Positions 56,012 through 64,000 of a DNA stretch of 64,000 nucleotides are shown piece after piece (position 1 is the stretch's first letter; each line of letters begins with the position of its first letter). The notes beneath the pieces were generated by a model. The model was given only the letters and a program-made list of their open reading frames with translations. It did no database searches and had not been told where the DNA came from. Source of the stretch: Candidatus Thiodictyon syntrophicum (GTDB lineage: Bacteria > Pseudomonadota > Gammaproteobacteria > Chromatiales > Chromatiaceae). The stretch is from NCBI RefSeq assembly GCF_002813775.1, contig NZ_CP020370.1:806001-870000 (forward strand), read 5' to 3'. The position numbers were made by a program, and so were the translations under genes.

Positions 56012-56536
56012 TCAGAGCGCGTGCGCCTCGAAGCGGCATACGCGGTCCCCCGAGGCCCAGCAATCGACCTCGCGCACCTGAAATTCCCGCCCGGTGTGGG
56101 AACTCAGCAGGCCATGGATGAACCCCTCGTCATAGGTACAGACCTGCTCGCCGCAGACCGGCAGCCCGGAGCAATCCAGGTCCTCGGCCACCGTGAGGGT
56201 GAATCTGAGCCGTTCCAGGTCCGCCTGCTCGACGCGCAGGATGCCGATATTCAATTTCCGCAGTGCGTCCTGGAGATCGCCGACGAAGTCCGGGAAGCTA
56301 CCCTTCTTCGTCAGCACATGGGCATAAAACTGCACCCCGGCCTCGCGGCCGGCGTCATAGAAGACGCGGTCGGCATCCGCGACCCCCATCCGTTGGATGA
56401 GGACGTCGCGCAGCGTAAATTGCATCAGGCGATAGACCGCGACATTCATCGAGTCGCCCAGGTTGGGCCGACCCTCCGCGAGGTTGCCCAACATGGACCA
56501 GTCGAAGTGCGATTCGGTACGCTCTTCTTTGAACAT
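56012..56536 (-). CDS. V4R-domain sensor protein heading the sia operon
   Basis: 174 residues. The C-terminal V4R (4-vinyl reductase) domain shows LRFTLTVAEDLDCSGLPVCG, VCTYDEGFIHGLLSSHTGRE and VREVDCWASGDRVCRFEA, the last with the Cys pattern common in this family. N-terminal helical part LMQFTLRDVLIQRMGVADAD. V4R domains bind small hydrophobic molecules or metal cofactors and often serve as sensors. 26 bp upstream of siaA on the same strand, so a plausible input module. Confidence 0.8.
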   Translation of the reverse strand: MFKEERTESHFDWSMLGNLAEGRPNLGDSMNVAVYRLMQFTLRDVLIQRMGVADADRVFYDAGREAGVQFYAHVLTKKGSFPDFVGDLQDALRKLNIGILRVEQADLERLRFTLTVAEDLDCSGLPVCGEQVCTYDEGFIHGLLSSHTGREFQVREVDCWASGDRVCRFEAHAL

Positions 56537-57164
56537 CGAGTCATCTCCCCGAGGTTGAATAAAGTGGGGCCGTAAGGGCTTGGGCCCTGTGGGTAAGTAC
56601 CCGGGAGCGGCGTGCCGGCGCTAAGAGTGCCGGGCTCCCATGCTACGCCCCGCCCCCGGATATCTTCAAGGCGCCGACCGTCTTTTGGTCCCGCCAAGCG
56701 GTGGGAGCGGCGTCCCGCCGCGATCGGGCTGGACGGGAAGCCCGGGTGGCGCACCTTGCGCGGGGCGGGTGCCCCCGCCTGCGGGAGGTGAGGGGCGGGC
56801 GTGGGCCCCCGTCTCTGTCGGAGCAGCGTCTCCCGGCGAAGGAGTGCGCAGCCAGCCGGGTGTGCCGGAGTTACGCCCTCCGGGCGCCCCGTGCACGCCC
56901 CGCGACATCGTGGCTGAGGGCCTTCCGATGGGCGATTCTCCACGCGTTCGGATTGACCTGAACAAATGCGTCCGTGCACTATTCGCCTACTGGGGCCTTA
57001 GGACCCGAGGCGCCGTTCTCGCGGCGCGATGGGCCGCGTTCCACGGCAGGATCGTCGGGTGTCGCGGAGCCAGGGCTCCGTCGAGTTCACCCGTAGCCCC
57101 TTGAGCTTGTGACCGATGTTCGCAGAACTGGATTTTCGGCCCGAAATGTCTTACAACAGTCGGC
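56537..57164. other. Gap without a recognisable gene
   Basis: 628 bp. Contains the sia operon promoter side and GC-rich stretches with short inverted repeats (e.g. GGGCGGGTGCCCCCGCC near 56763). Frames here have no protein-like composition. The right part may belong to the left end of the ISAs1-like element; no inverted repeat could be fixed. Confidence 0.4.
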
Positions 57165-58926
57165 ATGGCCGAAATTCCTTGCCAGTCCTGCCGCCCCGCG
57201 TCGGAGTTACTCCGGCGTCTGGAGGTCCGCCTGATCCTGCCCGGGGAGCGGGACGCGTGGGATGCGCTGGTCGAGGCGCATCATTACCTGGGCCTACGCT
57301 CGTTATTCGGCAAGACCTTACGCTACGTTGCCACGCTTGATGGGTGCTGGCTGGCGCTGCTCGGCTGGCAGGCGGCGGCGCTCAAGTGCGCGGCCCGCGA
57401 TGCCTGGATCGGTTGGCCGCGGGTGCTGCACTATCAACGCCTGCATCTGCTGGCCAACAACGCCCGGTTCTTGATCCTCCCCGCCACCGGGCGCGTCCCT
57501 AATCTGGCCTCGCGCATCCTGGCGCTGAACCTGCGGCGCCTGTCCGACGATTGGCTGCGCGTCCATGGTCACCGCCTGTTGCTGGCCGAGACCTTCGTCG
57601 ATCCAACGCGTTTTACCGGTGCCTGTTACCGCGCCGCCAACTGGCAGGTGGTCGGCACCACGCGCGGCTTTGCGCGCTGCAACGGCCGCTATACCCCCCA
57701 TGGCGAACCCAAGCAGGCACTCGTCTATCCGTTGCACCCACGCGCCCGGGCGCTGTTGTGCGCCCCCGTGCTACCCGCCCCTTGGAGCACGCCAATGCAA
57801 TCCGTCACCCTGACCACGGCCCAGATGCAGGACCTGCAGCAGCGTCTGCGCGCGCTGCCCGATCGGCGCCGTCCGCGCGGTAAACGCCATCCCCAGGCCA
57901 CGGTGTTGAGCATCGGCCTCGCCGCCGTACTCGCCGGCAACCGCGGCTATACCGCGCTCGCCGAGTGGGCAGCGCGCCTGACCCAGGCCCAACTCAAGCG
58001 TCTACACGCCCGCTACAATCCCCGCACCGAGCGCTTCGAGCCACCCTCCGAGCCGACCTTGCGCCGCGTCCTGCAAGCCAGCGACGTTGCCGCCATTGAT
58101 GCCACCTTGAGTGACTGGCTGCTCGGCCTCGTCGCTGCCGACGATGCCGTGGCCGTCGATGGTAAGGCCCTGCGCGGGGCGGTGCGCCCCGACGGCACCC
58201 AGGTGCATCTGCTCAGCGCGTTCCTCCAAGATCAGGGCGTGACCGTGGCGCAGCGCGAGATCCCGGCCAAGACCAACGAGATCCCGGAGCTCAAACCGCT
58301 GCTCGCACCCTTGGACCTCACGGGACGGGTGGTCACCGCCGATGCGCTGCATACCCAACGCGAGACCGCGCGCTTCCTGGTCGAGGAGAAACAGGCCCAC
58401 TATTTTTTCACGGTCAAAGAAAATCAGCCCACCCTCTATGCCGACCTCAGCGCCCTGACCGAGGCGCATTTCCCCCCTCTGCACCACGACCCTCGATAAG
58501 GGCCATGGGCGCCTGGAGCAGCGCCGCTTGATGGCCTCCACGGCCCTCAACGACTACGTCAACTTCCCCCACGTCGCCCAGGTCTGTCGCATCGAACGCG
58601 CCGTCACCGAACTCACGTCGGGCAAGCAACGCGACGAGACGGTGTTCGCCGTGACCAGCCTGCCACCGCAGTTGGCCGACCCGCCGCGACTCCTGCAACT
58701 CAACCGCGGCCACTGGGGCATCGAGAACCGCTCCCATTATGTCCGCGACGTCACCTTCGACGAGGATCGCTCGCGCGTGCGCGTCGGCCACGGACCGGCC
58801 ATCATGGCCAGCCTGCGCAACTTCGCCATCGCCTTGGCTCGTCTGCACGGCTTTACCAATATCGCCAGCGCCCTGCGCGCCTTCGCTCACCAACCGCGCC
58901 GGGCCCTGGCCGCCATCGGCGTCTGA
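57165..58926 (+). pseudogene. DruA-like (DUF4338) / ISAs1 transposase fusion, frameshifted
   Basis: Residues 1-205 match the DUF4338/DruA pattern: ALVEAHHYLGLRSLFGKTLR, AALKCAARDAWIGWP, RFLILPATGRVPNLASRIL and ETFVDPTRFTGACYRAANW. After a short linker the ISAs1 (H-repeat) transposase begins: LQQRLRALPDRRRPRGKRHP, VAVDGKALRGAVRPDG (first Asp) and VVTADALHTQRETARFL (second Asp). The frame ends at 58499. The remaining domain (DKGHGRLEQRRLMA, NRGHWGIENRSHYVRDVTFD with the catalytic Glu) follows in the next frame to 58926. The shift maps to a C6 run at 58471-58476; removing one C restores the gene. Confidence 0.85.
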
Positions 58927-59197
58927 CACCCGACGCCGCTGACGCTGACGCACGGCCGCTCCGGCGGAGGCTGGCGCTCGCCTGCGCCCGCGCACTTCCC
59001 CTTCGCGCGCCTCGCCCAACCCCGCGATCGTCTTCGCCAGATCTACCGCCCGACCGTCACCCGCGCGCTTCGCATCGCCCGAGGCCCCCGCCGCTACGTC
59101 AAGCCCCCGGACTTTGACGGGACCCTGGTCGCGGAGCCGCCTGAGTTGAAACCAACATTCTTGCCTCCATGCCATTCCTAGAGAGCGGGACCGCAAT
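58927..59197. other. Gap between the ISAs1-like gene and the DUF262 cassette
   Basis: 271 bp, GC- and C-rich, no gene. Probably the right flank of the insertion element and the promoter of the next operon; GAGAGCGGG precedes ATG 59198. Confidence 0.35.
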
Positions 59198-60376
59198 ATG
59201 ACCATTGACAGCGACTTGGCCGGATCCCCCCCGACCGAAATGGAGGACGAGGACACCGGTTCCGGGGGCGCGGCGGTCAAACCATGGGACCCGAAGAAGA
59301 TCCGGATTTCAACCAAGAACTTCACGCTCCGTGAAGTGGTGGATCAGATCAACGAGGGTGATATCGATCTTACGCCCGATTTTCAACGTGATTATGTCTG
59401 GAAGCAGCGCCAGCGGACTCGGCTCGTCGAGTCGATACTTCTGGGTATTCCGCTGCCCGCGTTCTATTTTAACCAAGACATCAACGGAACCTACCAGGTT
59501 GTCGATGGAGTTCAGCGTCTCTCGACGGTTCGGCTTTTCGTGTCCGATGGGCACACGCTTCGGGAGGATGACCTCGAGTATTTGCGGGATTTGAAGGATC
59601 ACACCTATTCCTCCATGGACCCCGCGATGGTCCGCCGGTTTCGCGCGACGCAAATCGTGGTCCACGTTATCGAGCCCCAGACCCCGGACGAGGTAAAATA
59701 TGACATTTTCAGTAGGGTCAATACCCTCGGCAGTCCGCTCTCCGCGCAAGAGATTCGGCATGCGATGAGCAAGTCGCGCTCTCGCGATCTACTCAAGCGA
59801 CTCGTGGAGTTGCCTGCATTTGACGAGGCGACGGGCAGGCACTTCTGGAAGGTGTCGCCCGACGAGCCGAATGAACTGGTGCGCGACAGCAAGCGGATGG
59901 CGGACCGGGAGTTGGCACTGCGATTCTGCGCGTTCAGTTCGTTTTCCGAAGAGGAATACCGGCAGCACGAGAGTCTGGACGCTTTTTTGCTCCATTTCAC
60001 GCGAAGAATCGACGGCGGTTCGGATGGGAGTGCTGCCATCAACGATGCAAGACTCGCCAAGCTGGAAGAGAGCTTCAATCGGGCTATGACAAATGCCATC
60101 GAGGTGTTGGGAGACGCGGCATTTCGGCGTTGGCCCCGACGCGCAAAGCGTCGTGGGCCAATCAATCGTGCCGTGTTTGAGGCTCAGGCAATCGCGTTGG
60201 CTGAGTACCCCCTGGCACGGTTGGCGCCGAAGGCAAAGCGTATTGTGACCGCGTTCCGCGCGGCCTTCGACGACGAGGATTATACGCGTGCAGTTGCCGT
60301 TGGAACGGGCGATCCGATCAAGATCAGTTTTCGCCTGAACCGGACCCGCGAAATCCTCGCAGAGGCTGTCGGATGA
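59198..60376 (+). CDS. DUF262 (GmrSD N-terminal-like) protein
   Basis: 392 residues. After an acidic linker: NFTLREVVDQINEGDIDLTP, DFQRDYVWKQRQRTRLVESI, LLGIPLPAFYF and the DUF262 signature TYQVVDGVQRLSTVRLF (DGVQR at 103-107 for the usual DGQQR). IFSRVNTLGSPLSAQEIRHA follows. DUF262 is a ParB/Srx-like nucleotide-binding domain found in GmrSD and other anti-phage proteins. The nuclease DUF1524 domain is absent. It overlaps the ATPase gene by 4 bp (ATGA). Confidence 0.85.
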   Translation: MTIDSDLAGSPPTEMEDEDTGSGGAAVKPWDPKKIRISTKNFTLREVVDQINEGDIDLTPDFQRDYVWKQRQRTRLVESILLGIPLPAFYFNQDINGTYQVVDGVQRLSTVRLFVSDGHTLREDDLEYLRDLKDHTYSSMDPAMVRRFRATQIVVHVIEPQTPDEVKYDIFSRVNTLGSPLSAQEIRHAMSKSRSRDLLKRLVELPAFDEATGRHFWKVSPDEPNELVRDSKRMADRELALRFCAFSSFSEEEYRQHESLDAFLLHFTRRIDGGSDGSAAINDARLAKLEESFNRAMTNAIEVLGDAAFRRWPRRAKRRGPINRAVFEAQAIALAEYPLARLAPKAKRIVTAFRAAFDDEDYTRAVAVGTGDPIKISFRLNRTREILAEAVG

Positions 60377-61488
60377 TCGACCAACTACACATCCGTGGTT
60401 TCAAGCGATTTGCCGATCAGGCGCTCGATCTGGCGCCCTTGGTCGTGCTCGCCGGTCTCAACGGTACGGGTAAGACCTCGGTAATCCATGCGCTCGTCCT
60501 GGCCCGCGAGGCCTCGATTGAAGATTCGGCAGAATCGATTCGGCTCAATGGGCCAGTCGGGTTGGAACTCGGTACGGCAGAGGACGTACATAACTGGGGA
60601 GCGGAAGGTGATATTGACTTCGACATGCGGCATGATCGCGATGAGACTACTGCGTCTTGGCGGTTCGGCGTTCCGGCGAATGCCCCAGAGGCGCTCTATC
60701 TGGAGGTGGCGGCGCGTCCCGATAATCCTCCGTTTGCCTTCACGCGGGCGTCGCGGGCCTTCACCTACCTCTGCGCCGAGCGCTTAGGGCCACGCAGCGT
60801 GTTGGGCGCGTCCGCGCTGCCTGCCGATGCCCTGGAGGTGGGCGTACGCGGCGAGTATTGCGCCCAGGTCCTGGCCGCTCTGGGCGACCGGCCGCTCAAT
60901 GACACCCAGCGTCTCCATCCAGAGCGGGAACCGGGCACTGCGCCGTTGTTAAAGTACGAGTTGGAGCGATGGCTCGGCGAGATCGTTAAGGCGGTCGAGA
61001 TTGATACGGAGTCTTTCCCCGGCACTTTGGTAACGGCACTGCGCTTTCGCGCGCCGGGTGGGGATTGGGTGCGGGCGCCGAACATGGGTTTTGGCGTGTC
61101 ATATGCTTTGCCGATTGTGCTTGCAGGCCTTGTCGCGTCGCCGGGCGGCCTCCTTGTGGTCGAGAATCCGGAGGCACATCTACATCCTGCGGGGCAATCG
61201 CGTATAGGGGTGTATCTCGCGTGGCTTGCTGGTTGCGGTATTCAGGTAATCGTTGAAACCCACTCCGACCATGTTCTGAATGGTGTCCGCCGGGCGATCG
61301 GCGAGCATCGCTATCTGCCCTGCGAACACGCGACGGTTCATTTTTTCGACTCGGACGAGAGCGATACGGCTCGGGTGACCCCACTGCTCTTCACGGCGAT
61401 GGGTGGGGTCTCCGACTGGCCCCGTGGTTTCTTTGACCAATATCAGATCGACGTTTCGGCGCTCGGCCGTATACGTCGACAGAGGTGA
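60373..61488 (+). CDS. AAA ATPase with OLD/DUF3696-like C-terminus
   Basis: 371 residues. IRGFKRFADQALDLAPLVVL then Walker A GLNGTGKTSVIHAL (28-36), RAPNMGFGVSYALPIVLAGL as ABC-type signature, Walker B LLVVENPEAHLHPAGQSRIG and VIVETHSDHVLNGVRRAIGE as switch. The C-terminal part resembles DUF3696-type ATPases found in defence operons. Co-translated with the DUF262 gene and 3 bp before the unknown gene. Confidence 0.88.
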   Translation: MIDQLHIRGFKRFADQALDLAPLVVLAGLNGTGKTSVIHALVLAREASIEDSAESIRLNGPVGLELGTAEDVHNWGAEGDIDFDMRHDRDETTASWRFGVPANAPEALYLEVAARPDNPPFAFTRASRAFTYLCAERLGPRSVLGASALPADALEVGVRGEYCAQVLAALGDRPLNDTQRLHPEREPGTAPLLKYELERWLGEIVKAVEIDTESFPGTLVTALRFRAPGGDWVRAPNMGFGVSYALPIVLAGLVASPGGLLVVENPEAHLHPAGQSRIGVYLAWLAGCGIQVIVETHSDHVLNGVRRAIGEHRYLPCEHATVHFFDSDESDTARVTPLLFTAMGGVSDWPRGFFDQYQIDVSALGRIRRQR

Positions 61489-61491
61489 TGC

Positions 61492-62490
61492 GTGGCCTTC
61501 GTCGTCGATGGCTCTGAGTGGTGCTTTGATGGATGGTCGGAAGCCGAAATCGATTCGGCGTTGGGGGCGTTTCTTGAGCGTGTAACAACTGCACAGTCGT
61601 GGGGCGAGCGGGTATGGATCGGCGATGACATCTACACGCGTCCGGTGCTCGGCGGGTTGAGCGTCTGGGAACTCTTGTCGCCGGGTGCCGCGGTGAAGCT
61701 CGACAATGAGATTCTGGAAAAGCTAGCCGCAGCGTTGGGCAGAGCTACGCGCTACCTGGACGAGGAAAGCTGGCCGGTGGGAATGGAGTATCCCGAAATC
61801 GTGGTGGGCGAAGGTCCCGCATCCGAGAACGCCGACGTTTACTGGGCTCACCATAGGGTGCGTGCTGGTCGGGCTGTCGCCTGTCTCGCCCTACGACGCT
61901 CTGGTGTTTATCTCACCGGCTCAGCGGCGGGTGCGGTCAAACTTCACTGGGTCATCGACGAGCGAGGCCATCGTGCATTTTTTCGTTCCGCCATCGACGT
62001 TGAGCGCGACACGGCGGCGACGCTCGAACGGCTTGCTCCGCACGCCTATCCGGATACTTTCTTCCTGCCGGGGGTATGGCGGGGGCTCTCCGACTTTGAG
62101 GGTGGCTACACGCGGGTTCGCGAAGAGTTGCGTCGATACCTCGACGGCTTTGACGATCATGGTTGGTGGGTGTTCATGGCTCCGCCCCCATTGGAAACCG
62201 AACTCGACCGCCGGCCGCCGATGGAGGGGCGTCCAGACCAGCGCCTGATCGAGCGGCGGTTCACCTTATGTGGCCTTGAAATGGCGCCCGAGAATGCAAA
62301 CGTCGCTCAGCATAAGACCTGTCGGCAGGCACGGGAACGGACGCTGAAGGGGAGAACCCTTTACTGTCAATGGCACGGCAAGATCGAACCACATATCAAC
62401 CGCATCCATATTCATCCACCGATTCCCGAATCGGGTAACAGAATTGTCGTTGCGATCTTCCATGCGCATCTACCGCTCCCGGGCGACTGA
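61492..62490 (+). CDS. Unknown third protein of the DUF262–ATPase cassette
   Basis: 332 residues from GTG 61492. Two parts. The N-terminal 230 residues have no recognised domain (FVVDGSEWCFDGWSEAEIDS, YLDEESWPVGMEYPEIVVGE). The C-terminal part ends RTLYCQWHGKIEPHINRIHI then RIVVAIFHAHLPLPGD, a compact basic/His pattern seen in several small proteins near defence genes. Whether it is an effector or a regulator cannot be read. Co-transcription with the ATPase is near certain from spacing. Confidence 0.75.
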   Translation: MAFVVDGSEWCFDGWSEAEIDSALGAFLERVTTAQSWGERVWIGDDIYTRPVLGGLSVWELLSPGAAVKLDNEILEKLAAALGRATRYLDEESWPVGMEYPEIVVGEGPASENADVYWAHHRVRAGRAVACLALRRSGVYLTGSAAGAVKLHWVIDERGHRAFFRSAIDVERDTAATLERLAPHAYPDTFFLPGVWRGLSDFEGGYTRVREELRRYLDGFDDHGWWVFMAPPPLETELDRRPPMEGRPDQRLIERRFTLCGLEMAPENANVAQHKTCRQARERTLKGRTLYCQWHGKIEPHINRIHIHPPIPESGNRIVVAIFHAHLPLPGD

Positions 62491-62596
62491 ATCGCGTACA
62501 CGAAAATGATGCGGTACATACGCGATTCGCGGCCGTCACTCATCGACAATCCGTTGCCAATTCCCCTGGTCCCGCGCCTGGCAGGAGCGCGGCGGC

Positions 62597-64000
62597 TCAG
62601 AAGAGGAAATACCGCTGCGCAAACGGCAGCACCGCCGCCGGCTCACAGGTGAGCAACTGCCCGTCGGCGCGGACCTCATAGGTCTGGGCGTCGACCTCGA
62701 TCAGCGGCTGCCAGTCGTTGTGGATCATGTCCGACTTGCGCAGCGCCCGGGTGTTGCGCACCGTGCCGCACAGGCGCTTGAGGCCCAGTTGCCGGGGGAT
62801 CCCTGCGTCCATGGCCCATTGGGACAGGAAGGTCATGCAGGTCGCCGGCAGGGCCCCGCCGACGGCGGCGAACATGTGTCGGTAGTGGACCGGCTGCGGT
62901 GTGGGGATGGAGGCATTGGGGTCGCCCATGGGGGCGGCGGCGATCAGCCCGCCCTTGATGATGAGGCTCGGTTTGGTCGCGAAGAAGGCGGGCCGCCAGA
63001 GCACCAGATCGGCGAGCTTGCCGACGGCCACCGACCCGACCTCATGCGCAATGCCGTGGGCGATGGCCGGGTTGATGGTGTATTTGGCCACATAGCGCTT
63101 GGCGCGGAAGTTGTCGTGGGCGGCCGGGTCCTGGCTCAGGGCGCCGCGCTGCACCTTCATCTTGTGGGCGGTCTGCCAGGTGCGGGTGATGACCTCGCCG
63201 ACCCGGCCCATCGCCTGGGAGTCCGATGAGATCATGCTGAAGGCGCCCAGGTCGTGGAGGATGTCCTCCGCGGCGATGGTCTCGCGGCGGATGCGCGACT
63301 CGGCAAAGGCGACGTCCTCCGGGATCGAGGGCGACAGGTGATGGCAGACCATCAGCATGTCCAGGTGCTCGTCGACCGTATTGACCGTATAGGGTCGGGT
63401 CGGATTGGTGGAGGAGGGCAGTACATTGGGAAGCCCCGCCGCCTTGATGATGTCCGGGGCATGGCCGCCGCCCGCGCCCTCGGTGTGGTAGGTATGGATG
63501 GTGCGGTCCTTGAAGGCGGCGATAGTGTCCTCGACAAAGCCGCTCTCATTTAAGGTATCGGTATGGATCGCGACCTGCACATCGGCAAGCTCCGCCACGC
63601 CCAGGCAGCAATCGATGGCGGCCGGGGTGGTGCCCCAGTCCTCGTGGAGCTTGAGCCCCATGGCCCCGGCGCGGACCTGCTCCTCTAGGGGGAGCGGCAG
63701 GCTGGCGTTGCCCTTGCCCAGAAAGCCCAGGTTGACCGGCAGTCCCTCGGCCGCCTGGAGCATCCGGTGGAGGTTCCAGGGCCCCGGGGTGCAGGTGGTG
63801 GCGTTGGTGCCGGTGGCCGGACCCGTGCCGCCGCCGATCATGGTGGTGATCCCCGACATCAGTGCGTCCTCCACCTGCTGGGGGCAGATGAAGTGGATGT
63901 GGGCGTCGATGCCCCCAGCGGTGAGGATCTGGCCCTCGCCGGCGATGATCTCAGTGCCGGGGCCGATGAGAACATCGACCCCCGCCTGGGTATCCGGGTT
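62597..64000 (-). CDS. ureC: Urease subunit alpha, C-terminal part (partial)
   Basis: The frame runs in from the right edge and stops at 62597. Seen: [20 protein letters not shown] (nickel His pair), [20 protein letters not shown] with the carbamylated Lys, [40 protein letters not shown] with further nickel His residues, [20 protein letters not shown] with the flap His, and the C-terminal PFAQRYFLF. It hydrolyses urea in a nickel enzyme with UreA and UreB, which should lie beyond the window. Confidence 0.97.
   Translation of the reverse strand, partial: NPDTQAGVDVLIGPGTEIIAGEGQILTAGGIDAHIHFICPQQVEDALMSGITTMIGGGTGPATGTNATTCTPGPWNLHRMLQAAEGLPVNLGFLGKGNASLPLPLEEQVRAGAMGLKLHEDWGTTPAAIDCCLGVAELADVQVAIHTDTLNESGFVEDTIAAFKDRTIHTYHTEGAGGGHAPDIIKAAGLPNVLPSSTNPTRPYTVNTVDEHLDMLMVCHHLSPSIPEDVAFAESRIRRETIAAEDILHDLGAFSMISSDSQAMGRVGEVITRTWQTAHKMKVQRGALSQDPAAHDNFRAKRYVAKYTINPAIAHGIAHEVGSVAVGKLADLVLWRPAFFATKPSLIIKGGLIAAAPMGDPNASIPTPQPVHYRHMFAAVGGALPATCMTFLSQWAMDAGIPRQLGLKRLCGTVRNTRALRKSDMIHNDWQPLIEVDAQTYEVRADGQLLTCEPAAVLPFAQRYFLF

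Overview
The window reads as chromosome of a high-GC gammaproteobacterium. The gene order rnpB–mraZ–rsmH–ftsL–ftsI–murF–mraY–murD–ftsW–murG–murC–murB–ddl–ftsQ–ftsA–ftsZ–lpxC–dciA–M23 peptidase is the gammaproteobacterial division and cell-wall (dcw) layout. Together with a PEP-CTERM protein, an intact sia signalling operon, urease and many decayed defence genes, it fits a purple sulfur bacterium (Chromatiaceae-like). That taxonomic placement is inference; no rRNA gene is present.

Regions. (1) 1-1.7 kb: the end of a Spy/LTXXQ-like protein and a secreted royal-jelly-like beta-propeller protein. (2) 1.8-22.5 kb: RNase P RNA and the dcw cluster, tightly overlapped and all on the plus strand. murE is missing from its usual slot between ftsI and murF. 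Three intergenic gaps carry long simple-sequence hairpins: two of the TCGTTG type and one of a GGATGAA type. (3) 22.5-34.4 kb: an accessory region. It starts with remnants of Uma2, helicase and HNH nuclease genes. A duplicated and scrambled copy of a WD40/vapBC/subtilase locus follows. Two lower-GC genes (a polytopic membrane protein and an FAD oxidoreductase) lie between partial direct repeats. Then come a VapBC-like toxin-antitoxin pair, a frameshifted TIR gene beside an nSTAND-subtilisin fusion, and a PEP-CTERM protein. (4) 34.6-52.1 kb: rlmB and rnr, normally adjacent, are separated by about 14 kb of inserted material. That material holds an SPFH/NAD-kinase-like pair, two tandem 661-residue TPR proteins, a type II restriction-modification module, and a four-gene ATPase operon (HEPN-like, KGGVGR-type ParA-like ATPase, P-loop NTPase, AAA ATPase). 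The operon is damaged at both ends: an IS1-like element interrupts the first gene and the restriction-modification module replaces the end of the last. (5) 52.3-56.5 kb: tRNA-Leu(CAG), then a V4R–siaA–siaB–siaC–siaD operon. (6) 57-62.5 kb: a DruA-like/ISAs1 transposase fusion with a frameshift, and a three-gene DUF262/AAA/unknown cassette. (7) The 3' end of ureC runs off the right edge.

Most unusual items: the doubly broken KGGVGR ATPase operon, the TIR plus nSTAND-subtilisin locus with its decayed second copy, and a family of hairpin elements built on (GTCGTT)n/(AACGAC)n arms. Members of that family have inverted loops or about 22-bp terminal inverted repeats and recur at five loci.
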